In this document: positions 43,926-52,339 of the stretch, piece after piece | Layout: each line of letters starts with the position of its first letter | Position numbering within the stretch: position 1 is the first letter of the stretch | Assembly (NCBI RefSeq): GCF_010667615.1 | Contig: NZ_VYSG01000001.1 | Coordinates: 1,169,649-1,233,648 of the forward strand | Direction: 5' to 3' | DNA: 64,000 bases | Source of the DNA: Bifidobacterium choloepi | Lineage (GTDB): Bacteria > Actinomycetota > Actinomycetes > Actinomycetales > Bifidobacteriaceae | Notes under the pieces: model-generated | Database searches by the model: none | Told to the model about the DNA's origin: nothing | Seen by the model: only the letters and a program-made list of their open reading frames with translations | Program-made: the position numbers and the translations under genes

Positions 43926-45104
43926 TCACCTCAGGTATTCCCCGATCACCCTCGTGGCGGCGGCGCGGGCCCAGTCGGAGGCGGGGTGGTCGACGACGGC
44001 GAAGTCGACGGGAGCGGCCTGCGTGTGGCGGAACTGCGCAATGCCCTCGCGCACCGACTCGGCGTCGAACTTGGCGACGAACGCCGATTCGCCGGACAGC
44101 ACCACCTTCTCCGGCATCGCCAGGTTCGCGATCGCGGCGACCAGCGTGCCGATCCGGAAGCAGATGCGGTTCGCGAGCAATGTCGCCTGCGGCACGTTGT
44201 CGCGGGCGTCGCGCACGAAGTCGTCGAATGTCTCGGCGGTGCCGCGCAGTTCCGAGTACTGCGTGGCGAGCGACTCGTCGGTCAGGCACTGCGAGCAGCC
44301 GACATGTCCCGCCGTGCACAGCGGCCCGCGGGAATCGAGCGGCACATGGGCGGCGAGTCCGTAGCTGGCGTTCGAGCCGTCGACGAGCTCGCCCCTCGCC
44401 GTCAGCGAGTAGCCGATGCCGGCGCCGACGGTGACGACGGCGAGGCTGCCAAGGCCATGCCCCTCGCCGAACCAGCTCTCCATGAAGGCGAGCGAGTTGA
44501 CGTCGTTGAAGGCGGCGCATGGCAGGCCGGTGCGCTCGAAGACGACGGCGCCGACGTCGACAGGATCGTTCCAGTGCAGGAACGGCGCGTAGTCGACGAC
44601 GGAACCGTCGACCACGTGGCCGCCGAACGCCACGCCGACGCCGACCGGCCGCGGCAGCGAGCGCAGCGCCAGCTCGCGCTCGCAGTCGTCGACGAGGCCG
44701 ACAATCAGCGCGACGACGGCGTCGGGCTGCCGGTCGACGATCTGGCGGCGGTACGCCGCCGTCACGGCGTCGCCGCCGAAGTCGATCGCCGTCGCGACGA
44801 TCTCGTCGCCGGTCACCTTCATGCCGATCGCCGTCGCTGCCTGCCGGTTCAGCTGCAGCAGTGTCTGCGGGCGACCGCGGCGCTCGCCGCCGTCGCCCTC
44901 GCCAAAGCCGTCCTCGCCGCCCTCGACGACGACGTCCAGCTCCTCGAGATCGCCGACGATCCGGGACAGTGTGCCCGACGTCAGCCCTTCCAGCTGCGCC
45001 AGCGGCGCCTGCGCGACAGGTCCGTATTTCGCAATGGCCCGGGCCGTCCGGTGCATGTTGTCGGAACCGTCGAACCATCGAGGAATGGTATTTTCCCTCG
45101 TCAT
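43926..45104 (-). CDS. ROK-family transcriptional repressor
   Basis: This 392-residue sugar-sensing repressor has an N-terminal winged helix (about 20-75) with KYGPVAQAPLAQLEGLTSGT and LSRIVGDLEELDVVVEGG. The ROK kinase-like domain follows: GMKVTGDEIVATAIDFGG, VGVGVAFGGHVVDGSV, VTVGAGIGYSLTARGEL and a zinc site HVGCSQCLTDESLA (Cys ligands in CxxC near residue 272). It is divergent from the sugar ABC operon beginning at 45343, sharing a 238-bp control region, and most likely represses that operon until a sugar binds. The sugar is not identifiable from the sequence. Confidence 0.9.
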   Translation of the reverse strand: MTRENTIPRWFDGSDNMHRTARAIAKYGPVAQAPLAQLEGLTSGTLSRIVGDLEELDVVVEGGEDGFGEGDGGERRGRPQTLLQLNRQAATAIGMKVTGDEIVATAIDFGGDAVTAAYRRQIVDRQPDAVVALIVGLVDDCERELALRSLPRPVGVGVAFGGHVVDGSVVDYAPFLHWNDPVDVGAVVFERTGLPCAAFNDVNSLAFMESWFGEGHGLGSLAVVTVGAGIGYSLTARGELVDGSNASYGLAAHVPLDSRGPLCTAGHVGCSQCLTDESLATQYSELRGTAETFDDFVRDARDNVPQATLLANRICFRIGTLVAAIANLAMPEKVVLSGESAFVAKFDAESVREGIAQFRHTQAAPVDFAVVDHPASDWARAAATRVIGEYLR

Positions 45105-45342
45105 CGTGTTTTCTCCCCCTCAGGACACATACCCCCCTGATTTCCTTCACTATAAAGCAAAATCCTTCCTTTTTCCTGTGCTATGCGGGGGACTCGCTCG
45201 GCGGTGGGAATGAAAAATACCACCCCGTACGATCAATGGCGACGAAGGGAAACGGCTTCGGAAAGCCGTCGGGGAGAACGATTCGCGGGGGTATGACCCG
45301 CGGGCGAGACGATCCGGAGAGAACCACAAGGAGTGCCGTCAG

Positions 45343-46620
45343 ATGACACAGATGACACAGAAGAGACAGGGATTGGTCGTCCGCGCCTGCGCCGTCGCAT
45401 GCGCGCTGGCCATGGGATTCGGCCTTGCCGGTTGCGGATCGGCCAGCCAGACCATCACGCTGGATTTCTTCCAGTTCAAGGCGGAGGCGGCCAGCTGGTT
45501 TACCGCCAAGGCGGAGGAATTCGAGAAGACCCATCCGAACATCAAGATCAAGGTCAACAATTCGTCCGACGCCACGACCGACCTGCGCACGCGCCTGGTC
45601 AAGGATCGCGTACCGGATGTCATGACTGTCAATGGCGACATCAACTACGGCCTGCTGGCCGAGACCGGCGTCTTCCACGACTTCACCGACGACGAGTTTG
45701 TCGACGAGCTCAATCCGGGCATGGTCGAGATCGCCAGGTCGCTCGTCCAGACGAAGGACGAATCGAAGAAGCGGCTCTACGCGCTGCCGTATGCCGGCAA
45801 CGCCTCCGGCTACATCATCAACTCCGAGCTCTGGCGCCAGGAGGGCCTGGATCCGACCGATCCGCCGAAGACGTGGAGCGAATTCATCAAGGTCCTCCAG
45901 AAGTTCAAGGACGACGGCATTGCACCGCTCGAGTTCAGCTACGCCGACTCGTGGACGATCGCCGCGCCGCTGAGCTCGCTCAATTCCACGCTGGTGCCGG
46001 TCAGCGAATACACCGACCTGGCGCGCGGCGACACCACGTTGCAGACATTGTGGAAACCGTGCGCCGACGAGCTGGCCACGCTGTTCGGCGACTATGCGCA
46101 GGCCAATCCGGCCATCACCTACCAGCAGGCCACGCAGGACTTCGCGAACGGCAAGGCCGCCATCCTGCCGCTCGGCACGTACGCCATCCCGCAGGTCCAG
46201 CTGATCAACGCCGACATGGACTTCGAATTCGCCCAGATGCCGGCCTCCGACAACGCGGACGAACAGCAGCTGACGGCCGGCGACGACGTCCTGATCACGA
46301 TCGGCGCCAACACGAAGCACTACAAGGAAGCCCGCGAGTTCGTCGACTTCCTGTACCAGGAAGACAACATCGAGGACTACTGCAAGAACCAGTCGGCATT
46401 CGGCCCGTACAGGGACACCTATGTCGGCAACGACGCGCTGACGAACGTGCTGCCGTTCTTCGAGCAGTCGCGCATCACCGACTTCTGCGACCACTTCGTG
46501 CCGGCGAGCATTAACCTCAACGGCTATCTGCAGGCACTGGCCACCACCCGTGACGTCAACTACTTCCTGAATTCGCTGCAGGCCGCCTACGAGAAGATCG
46601 AGGCGCGCAACTTCCGGTAG
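45343..46620 (+). CDS. Sugar ABC transporter, substrate-binding lipoprotein
   Basis: This 425-residue lipoprotein of the bacterial extracellular solute-binding family 1 (carbohydrate uptake CUT1) has signal peptide GLVVRACAVACALAMGFG with lipobox LAGC (Cys31). Conserved features include DFFQFKAEAASWFTAKAEEF, PDVMTVNGDINYGLLAETG and YALPYAGNASGYIINSELW. The start ATG 45343 has AAGGAG nine bases upstream. It is the first gene of an operon followed by two permeases and a GH13 protein. No ATPase gene is in the operon, so a shared MsmK-type ATPase is expected elsewhere. The likely substrates are oligosaccharides, from the neighbouring GH13. Confidence 0.92.
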   Translation: MTQMTQKRQGLVVRACAVACALAMGFGLAGCGSASQTITLDFFQFKAEAASWFTAKAEEFEKTHPNIKIKVNNSSDATTDLRTRLVKDRVPDVMTVNGDINYGLLAETGVFHDFTDDEFVDELNPGMVEIARSLVQTKDESKKRLYALPYAGNASGYIINSELWRQEGLDPTDPPKTWSEFIKVLQKFKDDGIAPLEFSYADSWTIAAPLSSLNSTLVPVSEYTDLARGDTTLQTLWKPCADELATLFGDYAQANPAITYQQATQDFANGKAAILPLGTYAIPQVQLINADMDFEFAQMPASDNADEQQLTAGDDVLITIGANTKHYKEAREFVDFLYQEDNIEDYCKNQSAFGPYRDTYVGNDALTNVLPFFEQSRITDFCDHFVPASINLNGYLQALATTRDVNYFLNSLQAAYEKIEARNFR

Positions 46621-46779
46621 GAGGCGGCACTGCGGAACGGACCGCGAAACGAGCCTCGAAAACCCGCGGAAACTCCCGAAAACCCGCGGAACGCCAGCGA
46701 AAGAAACCATCCAGCCCGTGGAAGTGGAAAGGGTACGGAAAGAGTCATGGCAAGCAAGAGCACCAAGGAGACAACCATC

Positions 46780-47841
46780 ATGCAGGCCTCACGCAACCTA
46801 CAGTCGGCGCCGATCCTCGACGGCCCCTTCCCGTCGGTATCGGGGACGATGTCCGGCTCGCCGGTCCTGTCGTCGTACCCGGGCGACGCGGCGTTGCCGC
46901 GGACGTCGGAATTCCCGAAGACGCCGGCGCCGGAGCCCGGCACCGCATCATCGGGACGGCACCGCGTCTCCCGCTTCTCGTCGCGCAAGGTGGACCACGC
47001 CTACTACTGGATGACCGTTCCGGCCGTCATCCTCGTGTGCGTCTTCCTGTACTGGCCGTTCCTGCAAGGCGCGTTCTACTCGCTGACGAACTCGCAGGGC
47101 TACGGCAGCTGGAAGTTCATCGGGCTGAAGAACTACGGCGCGATGTTCCAGGACGCCCGTGTCGGCCACGCCTACCTGTTCACGGTCTTCGTCGCCGTGC
47201 TCGTCACCGTCTTCGTGAACTTCATCGCGCTGTTCCTGGCGGTGCTGCTCGACTCGAAGATCGCGTTCAAGAAGGGCTTCCGCGCGATCTACTTCATTCC
47301 GTACATCCTGTCGGTGCTCGTCATCGGCTACGTCTTCAAGTACATCTTCATGGTGCCGCTGCCGGCGTTGGGACAGCGGCTCGGCATCGACTGGATGTCG
47401 ACGTCGATGCTGACGAATCCGGACCTCGCGTGGTTCCCGGTCGTCTTCCTGTCGATCTGGCAGGGTGTCGCCTATTCGACGCTGCTGTACCTGGCCGGCT
47501 TGCAGACGATCGACGCCGAGGTCTACGAGGCCGCCGACATCGACGGCGCGAACGCGTGGCAGCGGTTCTGGAGAATCACGTTCCCGCTGATCGGGCCGTT
47601 CTTCACGATCAACATGGTCCTGAGCCTGAAAAACTCGCTCGGCACGTTCGACCAGGTCGTCGCGCTGACCGGCGGCGGCCCGGACTCGAAGACCGAGACC
47701 GTCTCGTACCTGATCTTCACGAACGGCCTGGGCAATGGCGAGTACGCCTACCAGATGGCGAACGCCGTCACGTTCTTCGTCGTGCTCGCCGTGCTCGCGT
47801 TCGTCCAGCTCAAGTTCTTCAGCGGCAGGGAGAAGGTCTGA
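46780..47841 (+). CDS. Sugar ABC transporter, permease (MalF/UgpA type)
   Basis: This 353-residue inner-membrane protein has six membrane helices. The EAA loop is present near EVYEAADIDGANAWQRFWRI. The opening hydrophobic segments read AVILVCVFLYWPFLQGAFYS and ALFLAVLLDSKIAFKKGFRA. I chose ATG 46780 (MQASRNLQSAP) because AAGGAG lies nine bases upstream; an ATG at 46747 has a poorer site. The N-terminal 70 residues are a proline- and serine-rich cytoplasmic extension not usual in MalF. It forms a heterodimer with the next protein. Confidence 0.9.
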   Translation: MQASRNLQSAPILDGPFPSVSGTMSGSPVLSSYPGDAALPRTSEFPKTPAPEPGTASSGRHRVSRFSSRKVDHAYYWMTVPAVILVCVFLYWPFLQGAFYSLTNSQGYGSWKFIGLKNYGAMFQDARVGHAYLFTVFVAVLVTVFVNFIALFLAVLLDSKIAFKKGFRAIYFIPYILSVLVIGYVFKYIFMVPLPALGQRLGIDWMSTSMLTNPDLAWFPVVFLSIWQGVAYSTLLYLAGLQTIDAEVYEAADIDGANAWQRFWRITFPLIGPFFTINMVLSLKNSLGTFDQVVALTGGGPDSKTETVSYLIFTNGLGNGEYAYQMANAVTFFVVLAVLAFVQLKFFSGREKV

Positions 47842-47931
47842 GCGCAAATCGTTCCCGTCATCAGCAGCGACGATTCGTCCGGGCGGACGAATCGTCAATC
47901 GAAACGAACACTACTTGAGGAGACAGTCGTC

Positions 47932-48852
47932 ATGTCCACTGCACAACCGGAAGCGGCCATCATCGCCGACGAACACATGGAACGCGGGGAATCGTCGAAT
48001 CTCGGGCATTCCCGCAGGAACCGCGACGGGAAGGCACGCCGCGACCATCACGTCAACTGGTGGCTGACGGCCGTCGTCGCCGTGCTGTCGCTGACCATCC
48101 TGATCCCGCTGTACTTCACGATCGTCACGGCGCTGAAGACACCGGCCGAAGCCGGTACGTTCAGCCTGCCGACGTCGTGGCAATGGGGCAACTTCGCCGA
48201 CGCGTGGAACAAGGTCGACTACCCGCGGGCGGCCCTCAATTCGGCGATCGTCACGGTAGCGGCGATCGTGCTGACGCTGCTGACGAACACGTTCGTCGCG
48301 TATGCGGTCGCCAGGAACATGGACAAGCGGTTCTTCCGTTTCCTCTACTACTTCTTCCTGGCGATGATGTTCGTGCCGTTCACCGTCGTCATGCTGCCGC
48401 TGGCGCACCAGATGGGCGTGCTGCATCTCGACAACCAGGTCGGCCTGATCCTGCTGTACATGATCCTCGGCCTCGGCACGAACCTGTTCATCGCGATCGG
48501 CTTCATCAAGTCGATCCCGCCGTCCCTCGAGGAGGCGGCGCGCATGGACGGCGCCACCACGTGGGGCGTGTTCTGGCGCATCGTCTTCCCGCTGATGGGT
48601 CCGATCAACGCGACGATCGCGATCACGACGGCGTTGTGGGCGTGGAACGACTTCCTGCTGCCGTTGATCGTCCTGACCGATTCCGACAACCAGACGATCC
48701 CGCTGGCCCAGTACGTCTTCCAGAGCCAGTTCACGTCGAACTATCCGATGGCGTTCGCCAGCTACCTGATGGCGATGGCCCCGGTGCTCATCGTCTACGT
48801 CTTCGCCCAGAAGTGGGTCGTCGGCGGCGTCATGCGCGGCGCCGTCAAGTAG
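47932..48852 (+). CDS. Sugar ABC transporter, permease (MalG type)
   Basis: This 306-residue inner-membrane protein has six membrane helices and the EAA motif SLEEAARMDGATTWGVFWRI (about 197-216). The N-terminal 40 residues are hydrophilic. It ends with MAPVLIVYVFAQKWVVGG and MRGAVK, typical for the partner permease of CUT1 transporters. The ribosome site GAGGAG lies nine bases upstream of ATG 47932. The gap of 90 bp after the MalF-type gene carries an inverted repeat of CGATTCGTCCG (about 47870-47895). It is part of the operon 45343-50828. Confidence 0.92.
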   Translation: MSTAQPEAAIIADEHMERGESSNLGHSRRNRDGKARRDHHVNWWLTAVVAVLSLTILIPLYFTIVTALKTPAEAGTFSLPTSWQWGNFADAWNKVDYPRAALNSAIVTVAAIVLTLLTNTFVAYAVARNMDKRFFRFLYYFFLAMMFVPFTVVMLPLAHQMGVLHLDNQVGLILLYMILGLGTNLFIAIGFIKSIPPSLEEAARMDGATTWGVFWRIVFPLMGPINATIAITTALWAWNDFLLPLIVLTDSDNQTIPLAQYVFQSQFTSNYPMAFASYLMAMAPVLIVYVFAQKWVVGGVMRGAVK

Positions 48853-48947
48853 GCGGCCGGCGCGCGGGACACACAGGCCAGACAGACCGGACATCGGGCA
48901 ACTCAACCGGACAGCTCGACCAGACAAGATCGAAAGGAATATCAATC

Positions 48948-50828
48948 GTGAACAGTACAGGCACCACCGGCACGGAATCCACCAATGAGGGCGCCGCCGA
49001 CAGTACCCCTGCCGACAACGGCACGCGGCTCGCGGCCGCCGGCATCCGCGGCATCGGCGACCGCCCGACGGCGACGAGCCGCCGTTGCCGGCGGGCACGG
49101 ATTCCGGACTTCATCCACACGAACGGCGCGACGCCGAATCCGTGGTGGGCAAACGCCGTCATCTACCGGATCGACACGGCGACGTTCGCCGACTCGAACG
49201 GCGACGGCATCGGCGACCTCGAGGGCATCGTGCGGCGTCTCGACTATCTCGCCGACCTCGGCGTCGACGTCGTCTGGCCGGGCCCGGTCTTCCTGTCGCC
49301 GCAGCGCGACGACGGCTACGACGTCGCCGACTACCGCACGATCGACCCGATCTTCGGCACGATGAAGGCCATGGACAAGCTGATCTACGAGGCCCATCGC
49401 CGCGGCATCAGGGTCATGATGGACCTCGTCGCGAACCACACGTCCGACGAGCATCCGTGGTTCCAGGCCTCGCGCGACCGCGACGGCGAGCTCGCCGACT
49501 GGTACTGGTGGCGGCCGGCACGGCCCGGCCACGAACCGGGCACGCCCGGCGCCGAGCCGAACGGGTGGGGATCGTACTGCGGCGGCTCGGCCTGGCAGTT
49601 CGACCCGAGACGCGGCGAGTACTACCTGCACCAGTATTCGGTCCACGAACCCGACCTCAACTGGGAGCATCCCGCCGTCCGCAACGCGATCGCGACGACG
49701 ATGAACTGGTGGCTGGACCGCGGCGTCGACGGCTTCTGCCTCGACGCGGTCACGCAGATCTCGAAGGCGACCGACATCCGCGGCCGGCTGCCCGGCGAGC
49801 CCGGCTCCGACTTTCTCGAGGGACCGCGCGGCAAGGACGGCTTCTCGTCGCCGTTCCCGTTCTGTTCCGACGGCCCGCGGCTCGACGGCTTCCTGCGCGA
49901 GCTGCGCCGGGCGACCGTTGATGGCCGCGACGGCTGCCTGCTTATCGGCCAGGGGCCCGGCATCTCGCCGGCCCGCAGCGGCATCGTCACCGATCCGGCG
50001 AGCGACGAGCTCGACATGCTGTTGCTGCCCGGTCACCTCGGCATCGACCTGCCGGCCGGCCGGTGGCGCACCGTTCCCTGTTCCGTGCGATCCCTGCGCC
50101 ACGAGCTGGCCGCACGACAGGCCGCCGTGCGCTCGAGCGGATGGACGGCGCTGTTCGCCGGCGGTCCCGGCCAGTGCCGGCCGGTAAGCGGCTGGGGCGA
50201 CGACAGCGACGAGACGATGCGCGTGCATTCGGCGAAGGCGCTCGCGATGCTGCTGCAGATGCATCGCGGCACGCCGATCATCTATCAGGGCGACGAACTC
50301 GGTCTGGCCGATCCGAAGGCCCGGCGCGCCGAGGTGGGCGGCTGCGGCTGCCCCGGCGAATCGGAGCAGGCCGCCGACTCCGCCGAATCCACCGGCTCCG
50401 CCGACGGCGTCGATGCGGGCGACCTCGCCGGCACCCAGCATCTCGCCGAACCCGACGGCCTTGTCGCCGACATGATCGACGCCGCCGGCAGGACGCGCGA
50501 TCCGGAATCGGTCTATTCGTTCACGAAGCAGCTGATCACGCTGCGTCATATCAGCAATGTCGTGGCCGCGGGCACGTGGCATCTCGTCGATGACGATGAT
50601 CCGCATGTCTACGCGTTCACGCGCCGCCGTGGCGACCTCGAGATCCTGGTCGCCGTCAATCTGTCCGGGGACCCGCAGCCGCTACCGGCCTCGACGAGGA
50701 GGTTGTTGCCGGCCGACGGCTGCAACCCGGACGAGATAGTCCTGACCAACTACACCGCCGAAGGCAGTGCGGTCAGGCTATCCACATCATTGCTCGACCC
50801 CTGGGAGGCGCTTATGGTCATAATCTAG
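48948..50828 (+). CDS. GH13 glucosidase-like protein with degenerate catalytic site
   Basis: This 626-residue GH13 (oligo-1,6/alpha-glucosidase-like) protein starts at GTG 48948, with AAAGGAAT upstream. The TIM-barrel signatures are clear: DLVANHTSDEHPWF (159-172, region I) and DGFCLDAV (261-268, region II, with the nucleophile Asp266). Region III should read GE but reads GQ (Gln335 in LLIGQGPG), so the acid/base Glu is missing. Region IV normally reads GNHDQPR but reads GGPGQCR (405-411), so the transition-state Asp is replaced by Gly. The end RGTPIIYQGDELG is normal. It is the last gene of the sugar operon and is followed by a LacI gene. It is probably catalytically inactive or altered; the fold seems intact, so a sugar-binding role is possible. 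Confidence 0.85.
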   Translation: MNSTGTTGTESTNEGAADSTPADNGTRLAAAGIRGIGDRPTATSRRCRRARIPDFIHTNGATPNPWWANAVIYRIDTATFADSNGDGIGDLEGIVRRLDYLADLGVDVVWPGPVFLSPQRDDGYDVADYRTIDPIFGTMKAMDKLIYEAHRRGIRVMMDLVANHTSDEHPWFQASRDRDGELADWYWWRPARPGHEPGTPGAEPNGWGSYCGGSAWQFDPRRGEYYLHQYSVHEPDLNWEHPAVRNAIATTMNWWLDRGVDGFCLDAVTQISKATDIRGRLPGEPGSDFLEGPRGKDGFSSPFPFCSDGPRLDGFLRELRRATVDGRDGCLLIGQGPGISPARSGIVTDPASDELDMLLLPGHLGIDLPAGRWRTVPCSVRSLRHELAARQAAVRSSGWTALFAGGPGQCRPVSGWGDDSDETMRVHSAKALAMLLQMHRGTPIIYQGDELGLADPKARRAEVGGCGCPGESEQAADSAESTGSADGVDAGDLAGTQHLAEPDGLVADMIDAAGRTRDPESVYSFTKQLITLRHISNVVAAGTWHLVDDDDPHVYAFTRRRGDLEILVAVNLSGDPQPLPASTRRLLPADGCNPDEIVLTNYTAEGSAVRLSTSLLDPWEALMVII

Positions 50829-50862
50829 ATTTTCTTTACCTCTTCTTTTCTCTTTCGGGTGA

Positions 50863-50901
50863 GCCCGTCCTCCCATGCAGCGTTGACTCCGGAGGGCGGG
50901 C
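50863..50901 (+). terminator. Stem-loop terminator between GH13 and LacI genes
   Basis: GCCCGTCCTCC (50863-50873) pairs with GGAGGGCGGGC (50891-50901) with one G-T pair, followed by CCTTTC. It lies between convergent genes. Confidence 0.6.
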
Positions 50902-50951
50902 CCTTTCATGTCCGCAGCCCGCCCGCGTCCATCATCCGCGCCCTGTCCGCG

Positions 50952-52091
50952 TCATCTCGTCGTCGAGGCGGGGCGCCACATGACGGGGATGATCGTCTGC
51001 AGCGGCGCGGTCGCGGCGGCACCGCCGTCACCGGCGCCCTCGTCGCCGTCACCGTCGGCGCCGTCCATCAGCGCGACCATCTCGCCGACGAGCGCCTTCG
51101 CAATGGCGTCGAAGTCCTGGCGCACGCAGCTGACGCCGGCGACATCGGCGACGTAGGTGCCGTCGTAGGCGACTATTTCCAGCAGCTCCGGCACCGATTC
51201 GCCGCGTCGCCTCGCCTCGCACACGGCCGTCGCGGCGCCGATGTCGGAGCTGACGAGCGCGTCCATGTCCGGAAACTCGCGAAACGCCCGCATCACGCCC
51301 TCCTGATAGCCCTCGAGACTGCTCACCTCGCCGGCCTCGATGTAGTCGTGCCGGATGCCGGCCTCGTCGAGCAGCCGCTCGAGCGTCATGTAGTAGCGCA
51401 CCGTCGGGAACGTCGTCGTGCCGGTTGTTCCCGGAATCCCGGCGGTTTCACGAGTCTTGTCATCGAACGATTCGTCCGCGGCGGCGCCAGACTGTTTCAC
51501 ATGATCAACGGAAGAATCGTTCTGTTTCACGGGAAACTGCTCGCGCGGACCGCCGACCATGACGACGTGACGGCAGCCCGACTCGACGAGCTGCCGGGCG
51601 ACAAGCCGGCCGCCGGCCTCGTGATCGGAACAGACGGCGGGAATCGTGGCGCCGAGCACGCGGTCGAACGCGACGATCGGCCGGCCGATCGACGACCAGT
51701 AGTCGGGATTGTGCGCGGTGTGCGAGCCGACGATGAGACCGTCGACGGTGCGCCGCTCGAGCATGTCGACGTAGTCGGCCTCGCCCTCGGCGGCGTCGGC
51801 CGTCGAGCACAGCATCGCCCGCAGCCCCCGCGCCGACAGCTCCCGCTCGATCGCCGCCGTCAGCGTCGCGAAGAACGGATGACGGATCGTCGGCACGATG
51901 ACGCCGATGATGCCGGCGCGGTTGCGGTGGAAGTTGCGCGCGAGCTGGTTCGGCACGTAGTCGAGCTCGGCCATCGCCCGCTCGACGCGCTCGCGCATCT
52001 CGTCGGAGACGTAGCCGGTGCCGTTGACGACCAGCGAGACGCTGCTCAGCGACACCCCGGCCCTCTTCGCCACGTCGCGCATCCCCACCAT
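50952..52091 (-). CDS. LacI-family transcriptional repressor
   Basis: This 379-residue regulator has an N-terminal helix-turn-helix, RDVAKRAGVSLSSVSLVVNG (residues 5-24), and hinge YVPNQLARNFHRNR. The periplasmic-binding-like sugar domain starts at GIIGVIVPTIRHPFF (60-74). A roughly 44-residue insertion (about 185-228) of Ser, Gly, Thr and Ala character, containing NDSSVDHVKQSG and RETAGIPGTTGTT, interrupts the effector domain. Its DNA carries motifs AACGATTC and GTTTCACGGGAAAC. I start at ATG 52091 (MVGMRDV), with AAAGGACGG upstream. It is convergent with the sugar operon and probably controls it or a related sugar gene; this is inferred. Confidence 0.9.
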   Translation of the reverse strand: MVGMRDVAKRAGVSLSSVSLVVNGTGYVSDEMRERVERAMAELDYVPNQLARNFHRNRAGIIGVIVPTIRHPFFATLTAAIERELSARGLRAMLCSTADAAEGEADYVDMLERRTVDGLIVGSHTAHNPDYWSSIGRPIVAFDRVLGATIPAVCSDHEAGGRLVARQLVESGCRHVVMVGGPREQFPVKQNDSSVDHVKQSGAAADESFDDKTRETAGIPGTTGTTTFPTVRYYMTLERLLDEAGIRHDYIEAGEVSSLEGYQEGVMRAFREFPDMDALVSSDIGAATAVCEARRRGESVPELLEIVAYDGTYVADVAGVSCVRQDFDAIAKALVGEMVALMDGADGDGDEGAGDGGAAATAPLQTIIPVMWRPASTTR

Positions 52092-52260
52092 CGTCCCGTC
52101 CTTTCCGCGAACCACATACAATACAGTCCACTTTACGCAAGACGGAAAATCAACCCTGCGCAAACTGCAAAAGCCCCGACCTCCGGGGGAGGATTGAATA
52201 TTGGCATATTGCCAAGAAAACTGCGCCCGTCGCACGAATCGTGCCTGCCAACAGTCCAAT

Positions 52261-52323
52261 CTTACGCAAGGTGTAAACTTAAATTTACGCAAAGTGTAAA
52301 CTGAACTTTACGCAAAGTGTAAA
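52261..52323 (+). promoter_or_regulatory. Three operator boxes at exact 23-bp intervals
   Basis: TTTACGCAAAGTGTAAA sits at 52284-52300 and 52307-52323, and CTTACGCAAGGTGTAAA at 52261-52277. Each is a palindrome with TTTAC/GTAAA arms. A half-site TTTACGCAA lies at 52132-52140. They end 17 bp before the DUF4143 gene. Confidence 0.85.
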
Positions 52324-52339
52324 GTCAAGGAGATCTGGC

